Assembly: GCF_001936575.1 (NCBI RefSeq) | Contig: NZ_MSMP01000019.1 | Location: 33,113 to 97,112 of the forward strand | Length of the DNA stretch: 64,000 bases | Direction: 5' to 3' | Origin: Tenacibaculum agarivorans | GTDB lineage: Bacteria > Bacteroidota > Bacteroidia > Flavobacteriales > Flavobacteriaceae | In this document: one piece after another, positions 25,346 through 34,361 of the stretch | Position numbering within the stretch: position 1 is the stretch's first letter | Layout: each line of letters starts with the position of its first letter | Notes under the pieces: model-generated | The model's database searches: none | Told to the model about the DNA's origin: nothing | The model's input: only the letters and a program-made list of their open reading frames with translations | Translations under genes and position numbers: made by a program

Positions 25346-25927
25346 ATGAAGATATATACTAGAAAAGGAGATGCAGGAAAAACTGGAGTTTTTGGAGGAA
25401 AACGTACGTATAAAAATTCAGCAAGAATTGAATGCATTGGAACTTTAGATGAGGTGAATTCTACGATCGGTTTATTAAGAGCAAAATTAGGACCAGAACA
25501 CGAATGGCAAACTAATTTACATCGTATTCAAAAAGACATGATGGATATGATGTCTCATTTAGCACGTCCATCAGATTCTAAAAAAGAAAATCCAAATCCA
25601 AAACCAATTGATGGCGCAGATTTCTGTGAAGAGTGGTTAGATGCTTTAGAAGCAAGTATTAGTTCACCTTCAGATTATTTTATTTTACCAGGAGGAAACG
25701 AAATTTCTGCTTTATGTCATGTATGTAGAACTCAAATCCGTAGAGGAGAACGTACTTTGGTTACTTTAATGCAAGAAGACCCAGATAGTGTAGAAGAATA
25801 TATAATGGCATATGTAAATAGATTATCTGATTTATTTTTCACAATGTCTAGAGCAGAAATGGATAAAGAAGGTGTAGCTGAAGAAAAATGGCAATTATTT
25901 CTTTATAAACGAAAGAAGAAAAAGTAA
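25346..25927 (+). CDS. pduO: PduO-type cob(I)yrinate/cobalamin adenosyltransferase
   Basis: A 193-residue enzyme. The N-terminus MKIYTRKGDAGKTGVFGG is the PduO ATP-binding motif, IGTLDEVNSTIGL follows, and the conserved RRGERTL and YVNRLSDLFF helices lie near the C-terminus. It transfers the 5'-deoxyadenosyl group of ATP to cob(I)inamide or cob(I)alamin to make the coenzyme form. It starts 3 bp after cobW. It fills the CobA/CobO adenosylation step of the pathway. Confidence 0.93.
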   Translation: MKIYTRKGDAGKTGVFGGKRTYKNSARIECIGTLDEVNSTIGLLRAKLGPEHEWQTNLHRIQKDMMDMMSHLARPSDSKKENPNPKPIDGADFCEEWLDALEASISSPSDYFILPGGNEISALCHVCRTQIRRGERTLVTLMQEDPDSVEEYIMAYVNRLSDLFFTMSRAEMDKEGVAEEKWQLFLYKRKKKK

Positions 25928-25930
25928 CCT

Positions 25931-26632
25931 ATGGTATATGGAGTGGCTTTAGGTCCAGGTGATCCTGAATTGTTAACCATAAAAGCATTACGTATTTTAC
26001 AAGAAAGTGATGTTATATTTTATCCAGGTTCAACATTTAAGGGGGAGCAAAAGAGTTTCGTTTATTCGTTACTAGAATATCATAACTTAAAAGATAAAGA
26101 TCTTAGAGGCTTCTATTTAGAAATGTCCGATAACAGATCACAATCAAAAAAAGTTTATGAAACTACAGCTTTTGAAATTCAGAAATTAGCTACTAAAGGA
26201 AAGAAAGTAGCTATTGTTTGTGAAGGAGATTTAAGTTTATATGCTTCTTTCACATACATAATGGAACATTTGCAAGAATTAAATGTGCCTATTTCGTTAA
26301 TACCAGGAATTAATTCATTTAGTTTAGGAGCAGCGAAGCATCAAATACCATTAAGTCTTTTAAACGACAAAATCGCCATAGTACCAAGAGTAAAAACTAT
26401 TGAAGAAATAACAACATACTTTAATAGTGTAGATACTTTGGTATTAATGAAAGTAAAAACAAGTTGGAAACATTTTTATGACCAATTGAAAGCACAAACA
26501 TGGCAATTTTACTATTGTGAACGTTTAGGAACAAATCAAGAATATATAACTACGAACTTACAAGAAATTTCAGAGAGAGAAATACCGTATTTCTCTCTTT
26601 TAATTATAAAAAACAACAAAAGAAATGATTAA
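25931..26632 (+). CDS. cobI: Precorrin-2 C20-methyltransferase
   Basis: A 233-residue SAM-dependent tetrapyrrole methylase. GVALGPGDPELLTIKALRILQESDVIFYPGS is the typical CobI/CbiL N-terminus, CEGDLSLYASFTYI is the second conserved block and LIPGINSFSLGAA is the third. It methylates C20 of precorrin-2 or cobalt-precorrin-2. It overlaps the next gene by 8 bp. CobI or CbiL (cobalt-free or cobalt-bound substrate) cannot be decided from sequence by eye. Confidence 0.93.
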   Translation: MVYGVALGPGDPELLTIKALRILQESDVIFYPGSTFKGEQKSFVYSLLEYHNLKDKDLRGFYLEMSDNRSQSKKVYETTAFEIQKLATKGKKVAIVCEGDLSLYASFTYIMEHLQELNVPISLIPGINSFSLGAAKHQIPLSLLNDKIAIVPRVKTIEEITTYFNSVDTLVLMKVKTSWKHFYDQLKAQTWQFYYCERLGTNQEYITTNLQEISEREIPYFSLLIIKNNKRND

Positions 26633-27992
26633 AGTTGTTGGAATAGGTCCAGGACATCAACAATATATGATTCCTATGGCTGCAGAAGCAATTACAAAAG
26701 CAACAGTAATTATTGGGTATCATTACTATTTTCAATTCATTCAACATGTAATAGACCCAAATGCAGTTTGTATTGGAAAAGAGTTGAGTGAAGAAGAAAA
26801 AAGAGCTGAAATAGCAATTGAATATGCTCAGAAAGGAGAAAATGTTATTGTTATTGGTTCAGGAGATGCTAGTATTTATGCAATGGCTTCGATAGTATAT
26901 CAGAAAGTTGCAGAACAACAATTAGAAATTCCAGTCGAAACTGTTCCAGGTATTTCAGCATTTATAACAGCAGGAAGTAAACTAGGAGCAATTTTAGGTC
27001 ATGATTTTTGTTGTATTTCTCTTTCTGATTTAATGACACCTTGGACAACTATTGAAAAGAGAATAAAAGCGGCAGCTCAAGGAGATTTTGTTACAGGTTT
27101 ATATAACCCAAGAAGTAAGAAGAGATATTGGCAATTACAAACTTTAAAGAATATCTATTTAGAGCATAGAGAAGCATCAACTCCAGTTGCCATTTGTAAG
27201 CAATTAGGAAGAACTGAAGAAAACATACAAATTACAACCTTAGGTGAATTAAACATAGAAGATGTAGATATGTTTAGTGTTGTTTTGATAGGAAATAGTC
27301 AAACATTTAGATATAGAGACCATTTAATTACGCCAAGAGGATATTTAAATAGAAAACCTGAAACTGGACAAGAAATTCAGGATGCAAGCTTTAGAGAAAT
27401 TGTAGAAAATTTACCAGAGAATAATCTAGATAAAGATCATTTATGGGCAGCAATTCGTTGTATTCATACTTCGGGAGATTTCGATTATATCAAATACATA
27501 GAAACCTCTAAAGGAGCTATTGAAAAATGGAATAATTATTTGAAGAATGGTGGAGTAATTGTAACAGATGTAACTATGGTAAAAGCTGGAATCACCAGAG
27601 CTTTTACTGGAAAATATAACAATGAAATTGTTTGTTTATTAAACGATGAAGAAACACTAAAGTTAGCAGCAGAAGAAGGATTAACCAGATCTCAAGCTGG
27701 TATTAAACGTGCTGCGGAAAAATATCCAAATGCATTATTTGTAATAGGAAATGCACCAACGGCCTTAATTGAAATTGTAGATCAAGTACACGAAGGAACA
27801 ATACAACCAATAGGAATTGTAGGAGCGCCAGTAGGATTTATAAATGTGATAGAATCTAAAGAACGTTTAAAAATGCAAAAAGAGACTTCGTTTGCGCTAA
27901 TTACTGAGCGACGTGGTGGAAGTAATTTTGCAGCTGCTATTGTTAATGCAGCTTTTACTTTAAATGACGTTTCTAAACTAGAATTATCCTAA
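26625..27992 (+). CDS. cobJ-cobH: CobJ-CobH fusion: C17-methyltransferase and precorrin-8X methylmutase
   Basis: A 455-residue fusion. Residues 1-240 are a methylase of the CobJ/CbiH type (VVGIGPGHQQYMIPMAAEAI, GSGDASIYAMA, VPGISAFITAGSKLGA and TGLYNPRSKKR). They methylate C17 and contract the ring. Residues about 245-455 are CobH/CbiC (DLWAAIRCIHTSGDFDY, TDVTMVKAGI, IGNAPTAL, GAPVGFINVIESKE), which moves the C11 methyl to C12 late in the pathway. The two steps are not consecutive, so the fusion probably serves co-regulation and not channelling. The stop lies 2 bp before bluB. Confidence 0.93.
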   Translation: MIKVVGIGPGHQQYMIPMAAEAITKATVIIGYHYYFQFIQHVIDPNAVCIGKELSEEEKRAEIAIEYAQKGENVIVIGSGDASIYAMASIVYQKVAEQQLEIPVETVPGISAFITAGSKLGAILGHDFCCISLSDLMTPWTTIEKRIKAAAQGDFVTGLYNPRSKKRYWQLQTLKNIYLEHREASTPVAICKQLGRTEENIQITTLGELNIEDVDMFSVVLIGNSQTFRYRDHLITPRGYLNRKPETGQEIQDASFREIVENLPENNLDKDHLWAAIRCIHTSGDFDYIKYIETSKGAIEKWNNYLKNGGVIVTDVTMVKAGITRAFTGKYNNEIVCLLNDEETLKLAAEEGLTRSQAGIKRAAEKYPNALFVIGNAPTALIEIVDQVHEGTIQPIGIVGAPVGFINVIESKERLKMQKETSFALITERRGGSNFAAAIVNAAFTLNDVSKLELS

Positions 27993-27994
27993 AG

Positions 27995-28657
27995 ATGGAA
28001 AACGAAACACAACGTTTTTTTAATGAAGAAGAGCAACAGATTCTAGAAGAAATCTTACTACATCGTAGAGATGTTAGAGGAAATCATTTTAAGAAAGATC
28101 CTATTGTAGAAGAGGATGTAGATAGGATATTACAAGCAGCTTTAGCGGCACCATCTGTTGGGTTTTCGCAACCTTGGGAATTTGTTATCATTTATGATGA
28201 AAAAATTAAAGAAGCGATACGTGGTTCATTTCAAGAAGAAAATGAAAAAGCCATAGCTCAGTTTTCAGATGAAAAGCAACAAAAATATATTCGATTAAAA
28301 TTAGAAGGAATTACCGAATCTCCTTTAAATATAGCGGTGTTTTATAAGCCTAAAAAAGAACCCGTATTAGGACAAACAAGTATGCCTAATATGGGGAAAT
28401 ACAGCGTAGTTTGTGCGATTCAAAATATGTGGTTAATGGCAAGGTCCCTAAACATTGGCATGGGTTGGGTAAGTATTTTAGATCCTGAAAAGGTGAAAGA
28501 TATTCTAAATGCTCCTAACGAAAATCAATTAATTGGATATTTATGTTTCGGTTATACAGATAAGTTTTATAATAAACCTGAATTAGAAATTAAAAAGTGG
28601 GATTATAAAAAACTTCAGCACGAAGTTGTAATTCAAGAAAAGTACAATAACCAATGA
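27995..28657 (+). CDS. bluB: 5,6-dimethylbenzimidazole synthase
   Basis: A 220-residue protein of the flavin-destructase branch of the nitroreductase fold. HRRDVRGNHFKKDPI, AALAAPSVGFSQPWEF and SMPNMGKYSVVCAIQNMWLMARSLNIGMGWVSI are the BluB hallmarks. It breaks down FMN with oxygen to give the lower ligand DMB, so it points to an aerobic or facultative organism. A REP-like palindrome (28651-28671) overlaps the stop codon, which falls within the left arm. Confidence 0.93.
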   Translation: MENETQRFFNEEEQQILEEILLHRRDVRGNHFKKDPIVEEDVDRILQAALAAPSVGFSQPWEFVIIYDEKIKEAIRGSFQEENEKAIAQFSDEKQQKYIRLKLEGITESPLNIAVFYKPKKEPVLGQTSMPNMGKYSVVCAIQNMWLMARSLNIGMGWVSILDPEKVKDILNAPNENQLIGYLCFGYTDKFYNKPELEIKKWDYKKLQHEVVIQEKYNNQ

Positions 28658-28672
28658 GTTTCAACTCATTGT
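28651..28672. repeat. REP-like palindrome 1, CCAATGAGTT-TC-AACTCATTG
   Basis: Perfect 9-bp arms around TC, at the bluB stop. It belongs to the same family as copies at 31778, 36717 and 37864. It lies 16 bp before cobL and may protect or structure the operon mRNA. Confidence 0.75.
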
Positions 28673-28687
28673 CTTAAAAAAGTAAAA

Positions 28688-29878
28688 ATGACGTTTCACG
28701 TAATTGGTATAGGAAATAAGCAACCCGTTTTTTCAGAAGAACAAAAGAAGTTGATTGAAAATACTACTGTTTTCAGTGGAGGTAAACGTCATTTAGAATT
28801 GGTAAAAGATGTACTTCCCAAAAACTACCAATGGATATACATTAAAAGTCCGATGTCAAAAGTATTTCAGCAGTATGAAAATACACAAACCAATGTTGTC
28901 ATTTTTGCTTCAGGAAATCCGTTATTTTATGGTTTTTCAAATACACTTCAGAATAAATATCCAAATGCTGTAATTCATACTGAGCCTTATTTTAGTTCAA
29001 TTCAATTGCTAGCCAATAAAACTAATACCAACAGTAATGAGTTAATAGCGGTTAGTGTTCATGGAAGAACTTGGAAAGCATTAGATGCAGCATTAATACA
29101 ACAAAAAAGTTTAATAGGTGTGTTAACGGATGCGGATAAAAATCCGAAAGCAATTGCAGAAAGATTACTTCAATATGGATTTACAAATTATAAAATAAGT
29201 ATTGGAGAAGATTTAGAAGGAGAACAAGAAAAAGTTCAAACCTTAACATTATCAGAAGCTTTAGGTTACGAATATCATAAACTCAACTGTGTGTTATTGC
29301 ACAGAGTAGAGAAAAGAAAACAGCATTTTGGAATTCAAGATAGAAATTTTAAAGGATTGCCTGGTAGACCCAATATGATTACTAAGATGCCAATTCGTTT
29401 AACGACTTTACATCTACTAGAAATATTAAATGCAAAAGTATTTTGGGATATCGGATTCTGTACAGGATCAATTGCTATTGAAGCAAAATTGAAGAACCCT
29501 AATTTAGAAGTTGTAGCTTTTGAAAAAAGAGAAGAATGCGAAGAAATACTATATCAGAATCAAAAAACATTTGGAGTTCCAGGAATTCAGGGAGTCATAG
29601 GTGATTTTTTTGAACAAGATATAGAAATATATAATCAACCAGATACAGTTTTTATAGGTGGACATGGAGGTAGATTAGAAGAGTTACTCATGAAGGTTAA
29701 TAAAGTGACAACTTCTAATGCTATTATTGTGATGAATACAGTAAAAGAAACTAGTAGCACATCATTTAAAGAAAGCTGTAAAAACTTAGGTTGGAAATTA
29801 ACAGAAGAGATAAATTTAACCTTAGATTTACATAATCCTATTTGCTTATTAAAAGCAGTGAAAATAGAAGGGAAATAA
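28688..29878 (+). CDS. cobL: Precorrin-6Y C5,15-methyltransferase (CbiE-CbiT)
   Basis: A 396-residue two-domain enzyme. The N-terminal CbiE tetrapyrrole methylase (1-200) has VIGIGNKQPVFSEEQKKLIENTTVFSGG and FASGNPLFYGF. The C-terminal CbiT Rossmann methylase (about 210-396) has GLPGRPNMITKMPIRLTTL, VFWDIGFCTGSIAIEA and DTVFIGGHGGRLEELL. Together they methylate C5 and C15 and decarboxylate the C12 acetate. The CbiT glycine motif reads GFCTGS where G-x-G-x-G is usual, a modest deviation. Gap of 4 bp to the next gene. Confidence 0.92.
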   Translation: MTFHVIGIGNKQPVFSEEQKKLIENTTVFSGGKRHLELVKDVLPKNYQWIYIKSPMSKVFQQYENTQTNVVIFASGNPLFYGFSNTLQNKYPNAVIHTEPYFSSIQLLANKTNTNSNELIAVSVHGRTWKALDAALIQQKSLIGVLTDADKNPKAIAERLLQYGFTNYKISIGEDLEGEQEKVQTLTLSEALGYEYHKLNCVLLHRVEKRKQHFGIQDRNFKGLPGRPNMITKMPIRLTTLHLLEILNAKVFWDIGFCTGSIAIEAKLKNPNLEVVAFEKREECEEILYQNQKTFGVPGIQGVIGDFFEQDIEIYNQPDTVFIGGHGGRLEELLMKVNKVTTSNAIIVMNTVKETSSTSFKESCKNLGWKLTEEINLTLDLHNPICLLKAVKIEGK

Positions 29879-29882
29879 GAAT

Positions 29883-31718
29883 ATGGCAGAACAAGTTTTA
29901 AAAGTAGCAATAATCAGTTTTACAGATAACGGATTAGAAATTGCTAAAACATTACAAAATGAGTTTTACAGAAGTAAAGTTTTTACAACAAGAGCAGTTG
30001 AAGAAACAAAAGATATAAAACAGATCGATTCTGTAAAGGAGTTAATGGAAGCTTCATTTCAGAAATACGATGCTTGGCTTTTTGTTGGAGCTTTAGGTAT
30101 TTGTGTGCGAAGTATTGCAAGTGTAATTGAAGATAAAAAAACAGATCCTGCTGTAATTAATATCGATGATCAAGGGAAATTTGCACAGTCGGTGTTAAGC
30201 GGACATGTAGGTAAAGCGAATGAGTTAACAGCGCAAATCAGTAGAATTTTACAAGCGACTCCTGTTGTTTCTACCTCTAGCGATTTACAAGATTTATGGA
30301 GTTTAGATATGTTAGCTGAACAATATGGTTGGAGTCAGCAGTGTAACACCGAATTAAATGCTATTATTTCTCTATTTGTAAATAGAAAACCAATTGCTTT
30401 AGTTTTAAAGGTAAAAGATAAAGGAACCGAGTTTTTAGAAAAAACGTGTCCAGATTTTGTGACCATTTATTATAGTTTAGATGCTGTGGTTACAGAAAAA
30501 CATGAAGCTTTACTATATGTAGGTTACGAGTTAATTCAATTAGATTTACCAACATTGGCTTTTTATCCGAAATGTATTGCATTAGGAAGCGGTTGTTCTA
30601 AGGATATTGAACCAGAATTATTCGAGAAAATATTACGTGAAGAGCTACAAAAACAACAAGTGGCCATTGAAAGTGTAATGGCTATTGGTTCTGCTGATAT
30701 TAAAGCTGAAGAACAAGCTTATCTAGATATTGTTGCCAAATTAGATATTCCACTAATTACCTATAATGGGGATGAACTCAATAGTATCGATGTAGCAAAT
30801 CCATCAGAAGTAGTAAAGAAAAAAGTGGGAGTTTATGGTGTTTCTGAAGCTTCAGCAGCCTTAATCGCTAATGAAAGTGAATGGTTAGTAGAGAAAACAA
30901 AAGTAAATACCGATTCTGGTAAAAAATTCACCTATGCAATTAGTCTAGTTTCTGATTTTGCTAGAAAACCAAGTATTGCAATTGTTGGAGCTGGTTCTGG
31001 AGATCCTGATTTATTAACCTTAAAAGGTCGTGCAATTTTAGAAGTTGCAGATTGTATTTTATATGCAGGTAGTTTAGTTCCAGAAGAGTTAACTCATATG
31101 GCTAAAGAAGGAGCCTTAGTTCGAAATTCTGCTTCTATGACTTTAGAGGAGCAAATCGATATTATAGATGATTATTATGCACAAGGAAAGAAAATTGTTC
31201 GTTTACATTCTGGAGATCCTTCAATATATGGAGCGATTCAAGAACAAATGACAATTTTTGATGCTAAAGGATACGATTATTATATCGTTCCTGGGATTTC
31301 TTCATTCCAAGCAGCAGCTGCATATTTAAAATCAGAATTTACCATTCCAGAAGTAGCACAAACTATAATTTTAACAAGAGGCGAAGGAAATACACCAACT
31401 CCAGAGCACGAGAATATTGCTGATATGGCAAAATTACGTGCGACAATGTGTATTTTTCTAAGTGCAGGAATTGCAAAGAAAGTTCAAGGAGAATTACTAG
31501 AACATTATCCACCAGAAACTCCTTTAGCTGTTTTATATAGAGTAAGTTGGAAAGATGAGCAAGTGTGGACCGGAAAACTTACGGAATTAACTCAAATCAT
31601 TAAAGAAAATAAATTAACAAGAACAGTTTTAATCGTGGTTGGAGAAGCAGTTGGAGCAAGAAAAAATCGTTCTTGGTTGTATGATGATAAATGGCATCAT
31701 ATCTTCCGCAAGAAATAA
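29883..31718 (+). CDS. cbiG-cobM: CbiG-CobM fusion: precorrin-5A hydrolase and C11-methyltransferase
   Basis: A 611-residue fusion. Residues 1-345 are CbiG: the N-terminal domain has WLFVGALGICVRSIASVIEDKKTDPAVINID and SGHVGKANELT, and the C-terminal domain has CIALGSGCSKDIEPELFEK and SADIKAEEQAY. CbiG opens the ring lactone with loss of acetaldehyde and marks the cobalt-early (anaerobic-type) route. Residues about 362-611 are CobM/CbiF (IVGAGSGDPDLLTLKGRAILEVADCILYAGSLVP, RLHSGDPSIYGAIQEQ, VPGISSFQAAAAYL), which methylates C11. Two REP-like repeats follow before cobK. Confidence 0.93.
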   Translation: MAEQVLKVAIISFTDNGLEIAKTLQNEFYRSKVFTTRAVEETKDIKQIDSVKELMEASFQKYDAWLFVGALGICVRSIASVIEDKKTDPAVINIDDQGKFAQSVLSGHVGKANELTAQISRILQATPVVSTSSDLQDLWSLDMLAEQYGWSQQCNTELNAIISLFVNRKPIALVLKVKDKGTEFLEKTCPDFVTIYYSLDAVVTEKHEALLYVGYELIQLDLPTLAFYPKCIALGSGCSKDIEPELFEKILREELQKQQVAIESVMAIGSADIKAEEQAYLDIVAKLDIPLITYNGDELNSIDVANPSEVVKKKVGVYGVSEASAALIANESEWLVEKTKVNTDSGKKFTYAISLVSDFARKPSIAIVGAGSGDPDLLTLKGRAILEVADCILYAGSLVPEELTHMAKEGALVRNSASMTLEEQIDIIDDYYAQGKKIVRLHSGDPSIYGAIQEQMTIFDAKGYDYYIVPGISSFQAAAAYLKSEFTIPEVAQTIILTRGEGNTPTPEHENIADMAKLRATMCIFLSAGIAKKVQGELLEHYPPETPLAVLYRVSWKDEQVWTGKLTELTQIIKENKLTRTVLIVVGEAVGARKNRSWLYDDKWHHIFRKK

Positions 31719-31720
31719 AA

Positions 31721-31741
31721 CTAAGGGGTTTTAACCTCTTG
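31721..31741. repeat. REP-like palindrome 2, AAGGGGTT-TT-AACCTCTT
   Basis: 8-bp arms with one G-T pair, directly after the cbiG-cobM stop. It is of the AAGGGG subtype, like the perfect copy at the cobB-RAYT join (37348). A degenerate CCAATGG-type half-site (31752-31770) follows. Confidence 0.6.
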
Positions 31742-31777
31742 AAAAGAAAAAACTAATAGGTTTCAATGGAGAAGTAA

Positions 31778-31799
31778 CCAATGGGTTTCAACCCATTGA
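31778..31799. repeat. REP-like palindrome 3, CCAATGGGTT-TC-AACCCATTG
   Basis: Perfect 9-bp arms. It lies 15 bp before the true cobK start and contains an ATG that could be mistaken for a start codon. Confidence 0.8.
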
Positions 31800-31813
31800 C
31801 AATAAAACTGATT

Positions 31814-32557
31814 ATGATACTAGTTTTTGGTGGAACAACAGAAGGTAAGCAAGTAGCATCATTCTTAGATGAAGCTCATATTCCGTATTACTATTCGACC
31901 AAAACTGAAGTTTCATTTAAAGGTAAAGGAATTCCGATATACGGAGCATTAACAAAGTATGAATTAGAGCACTTTTGTATTGCTAATAAGATCAAATGTA
32001 TTGTTAATGCTTCGCATCCTTTTGCTGAAGTTCTACACCAAACTGTTGCTGCTATTGAAATAACAATTCCGATAATTCGATTTGAACGAGAGTTTACAAA
32101 AAGAATCAATCATGAATTGATAACTTATGTAAGCTCGTTTGAAGAAGCAATAGCTGTTTTTCAACAGAAAAAATATGATTCTTTATTGGCACTTTCAGGA
32201 GTACAAACTATACATAAATTAACGTCATATTGGAAATCGAATACAACTTGGTTTCGAATTTTAGATAGAGATAGTTCACGAGCTATTGCAGAGCAAACTG
32301 ATTTTCCATCAGAACAATTATTATATGGTTATCCTCAACATGTAAAAGAAGAGGTTTTATTATACAAAGAATTAGCTCCGAAAGCTATTTTTACTAAGGA
32401 AAGTGGAGTTAATGGAAAACTAGATCAAAAAATTTCAGCAGCACTTGAAACTCAAATTCCAATAGTTATTTTAAAAAAGCCTTTGTTGTCAAATAGGTAT
32501 CTTTGTATTAATTCAATTGAAGAATTACATCAAAAGATTATAGATTATATTGAGTGA
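31814..32557 (+). CDS. cobK: Precorrin-6A reductase
   Basis: A 247-residue reductase from ATG 31814 (MILVFGGTTEGKQVASFL), the family's usual start. An in-frame ATG at 31781 lies in a REP-like palindrome and would add 11 atypical residues, so I reject it. Conserved CobK/CbiJ parts are NASHPFAEVLHQTV and FTKESGVNGKLDQKISAALE. It reduces the C18-C19 double bond with NAD(P)H. Its stop is shared with the start of cbiD by overlap. Confidence 0.92.
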   Translation: MILVFGGTTEGKQVASFLDEAHIPYYYSTKTEVSFKGKGIPIYGALTKYELEHFCIANKIKCIVNASHPFAEVLHQTVAAIEITIPIIRFEREFTKRINHELITYVSSFEEAIAVFQQKKYDSLLALSGVQTIHKLTSYWKSNTTWFRILDRDSSRAIAEQTDFPSEQLLYGYPQHVKEEVLLYKELAPKAIFTKESGVNGKLDQKISAALETQIPIVILKKPLLSNRYLCINSIEELHQKIIDYIE

Positions 32558-33650
32558 TTTACAAGAAATACCCAATAAACCTCTTCGCAAAGGATATACA
32601 ACAGGAGCTTGTGCTACAGCTTGTGTAAAAGGAGCTTTATTAGGTTTAATCTCTCAAAAGAAACAGGAGAAAGTTTCAGTAATGCTTCCTGTAGGAGAAA
32701 CAGCAACATTTTATTTAAAAGATGCTATAATTTCTAAAGAAAGAAGCGTAATTACTACTGTTAAAGATGCAGGTGATGACCCTGATGTTACACATCTAGC
32801 AGAAATTACAGCTACAGTTTCATTCAATACAACAAAGGAAATTATTTTTAAAAGGGGAGAAGGTGTTGGTTTGGTAACTTTACCTGGATTAGAAATTGCT
32901 GTCGGAGAACCAGCAATTAATCCAGTTCCTAGAAAAATGATGACTACAGTTTGTCATAAAATGTTATCAGATTATAATCTTACGGATAAAGGAGTCACTA
33001 TTGAGATTTCTGTAAAAGACGGAGAAAAGTTAGCGAAGAGAACTTTAAATAGTCGTTTAGGAATTTTACATGGGATTTCAATTTTAGGAACTTCTGGTAT
33101 CGTAACTCCGTTTTCAGCCGCTTCATACATAGCAAGTATTCAGCAAGGAATTGATGTAGCTATAGCGAATAACGAAACGGAGTTACTCATTAACTCTGGG
33201 GCAAGAAGTGAAAAAGCACTTCGAAGTATTTTTCCTGATTTTCCTGAAGTAGCTTGTATTCATTATGGAAATTGGATTCAAGAAACTTTTGAGAAAATTC
33301 ACAAAGAGAAAGCCATAAAAGTTGTGAATATGGGAATCATGTTAGGTAAAGCTTCTAAGTTAGCTAAAGGTTATACAAACACACATAGTAACAAAACAAC
33401 TTGGGATAAAAACTTTATTTACAAACTAGCATTAGATTCAGGTTACAATGAAGAAATTTCTAGTAAGGTTTTAGCACTAAATATGGCAGGTAGGTTACAA
33501 GAAATCTTTACTTTTGATGCAGAAGAACCTTTTTATCAAATGTTACTTCAAAAATGTTACGAGCATTGTTATAAAATTGCGCCAAATGTGACATTGAATT
33601 TGTATTTAATAAACAACAACAACCAAGTTATATCCTATAAAAAAGTATGA
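32550..33650 (+). CDS. cbiD: Cobalt-precorrin-5B C1-methyltransferase
   Basis: A 366-residue enzyme beginning at a TTG codon that overlaps the end of cobK; no ATG or GTG fits better. LRKGYTTGACATACVKGAL is the CbiD N-terminus, and VKDAGDDPDVTHL, GEGVGLVTLPGLEIAVGEPAINPVPRKMM and LGTSGIVTPFSAASY follow. It methylates C1. CbiD is characteristic of the cobalt-early route and has no relation to the aerobic C1 methylase CobF, which is not seen here. ATGA overlap with the next gene. Confidence 0.93.
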   Translation: MSDLQEIPNKPLRKGYTTGACATACVKGALLGLISQKKQEKVSVMLPVGETATFYLKDAIISKERSVITTVKDAGDDPDVTHLAEITATVSFNTTKEIIFKRGEGVGLVTLPGLEIAVGEPAINPVPRKMMTTVCHKMLSDYNLTDKGVTIEISVKDGEKLAKRTLNSRLGILHGISILGTSGIVTPFSAASYIASIQQGIDVAIANNETELLINSGARSEKALRSIFPDFPEVACIHYGNWIQETFEKIHKEKAIKVVNMGIMLGKASKLAKGYTNTHSNKTTWDKNFIYKLALDSGYNEEISSKVLALNMAGRLQEIFTFDAEEPFYQMLLQKCYEHCYKIAPNVTLNLYLINNNNQVISYKKV

Positions 33651-34360
33651 GTTTTTTTAACTTTACACGTCCATTAATCGCAGGAGTTTTACATTCTTTT
33701 GAACCAGATCACGTTTCTGCCGTTTCAGTATTAGCTGCGGAAAACGCAATCAATAAGAAAAAAGTAACTTTAAAAACTGTTTTTACAGCTTCACAATGGG
33801 CTTTTGGACATTCTGTTACTTTATTACTTTTTGGAGGGATAGCATTGTTATTCAGATCGGTATTGTTATCATTTATTGAAGATATCTCATATTTTGCTGA
33901 ATTAGCAGTCGGACCAATTATGATTTGGTTAGGAATTACAGCGATCAGAAGAAATCATAAATTAAAAGATATGATGTCGGATCATAAAAAGATTGAAGAA
34001 CACGAACATGATCCGAATAATATGATTCACTTACATGGGAAATCTGGAGAGGAAATAGCAATGAATCCAATCAATAGATCTTTTTGGATTGGTATGTTAC
34101 ATGGTTTAGCAGGAACAGGTGGAGCATTAACATCTGCTTTGGTAATAAGTGCAAGCACAATAACAGAAGCTATTTGGATTTTAGTTATAGAATCTTTGGG
34201 AGTTATTTTTGCCATGGCTGCCTATAGTTATGTACTTATTTTTACGATGAGTAGATTTATAGAACGCAACATGTCAATTTTTAAATGGTTAAATGCATCA
34301 ATAGGAATTATATCAATAATAATTGGAGGTATTTGGATGTATAAAACTTTATTAGGTTAG
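33647..34360 (+). CDS. NicO/HupE-like cobalt transporter
   Basis: A 237-residue inner-membrane protein with about six helices. The metal motif HSFEPDHVSAVSVLA (H-x4-DH) lies in the first helix, and AFGHSVTLLLFG and GMLHGLAGTGGALT carry further His/Gly motifs typical of nickel/cobalt NicO-type permeases. A hydrophilic His-rich loop lies at about 110-135 (HKKIEEHEHDPNNMIHLHG). Position between cbiD and the chelatase subunit gene points to cobalt uptake for the pathway. Direction of transport is inferred. Confidence 0.82.
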   Translation: MSFFNFTRPLIAGVLHSFEPDHVSAVSVLAAENAINKKKVTLKTVFTASQWAFGHSVTLLLFGGIALLFRSVLLSFIEDISYFAELAVGPIMIWLGITAIRRNHKLKDMMSDHKKIEEHEHDPNNMIHLHGKSGEEIAMNPINRSFWIGMLHGLAGTGGALTSALVISASTITEAIWILVIESLGVIFAMAAYSYVLIFTMSRFIERNMSIFKWLNASIGIISIIIGGIWMYKTLLG

Positions 34361-34361
34361 T

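Noticed and set aside
31781..31813. Upstream ATG for cobK
   Set aside because: It lies inside a REP-like palindrome and adds 11 residues unlike CobK; MILVFGGTTEGK is the normal start.
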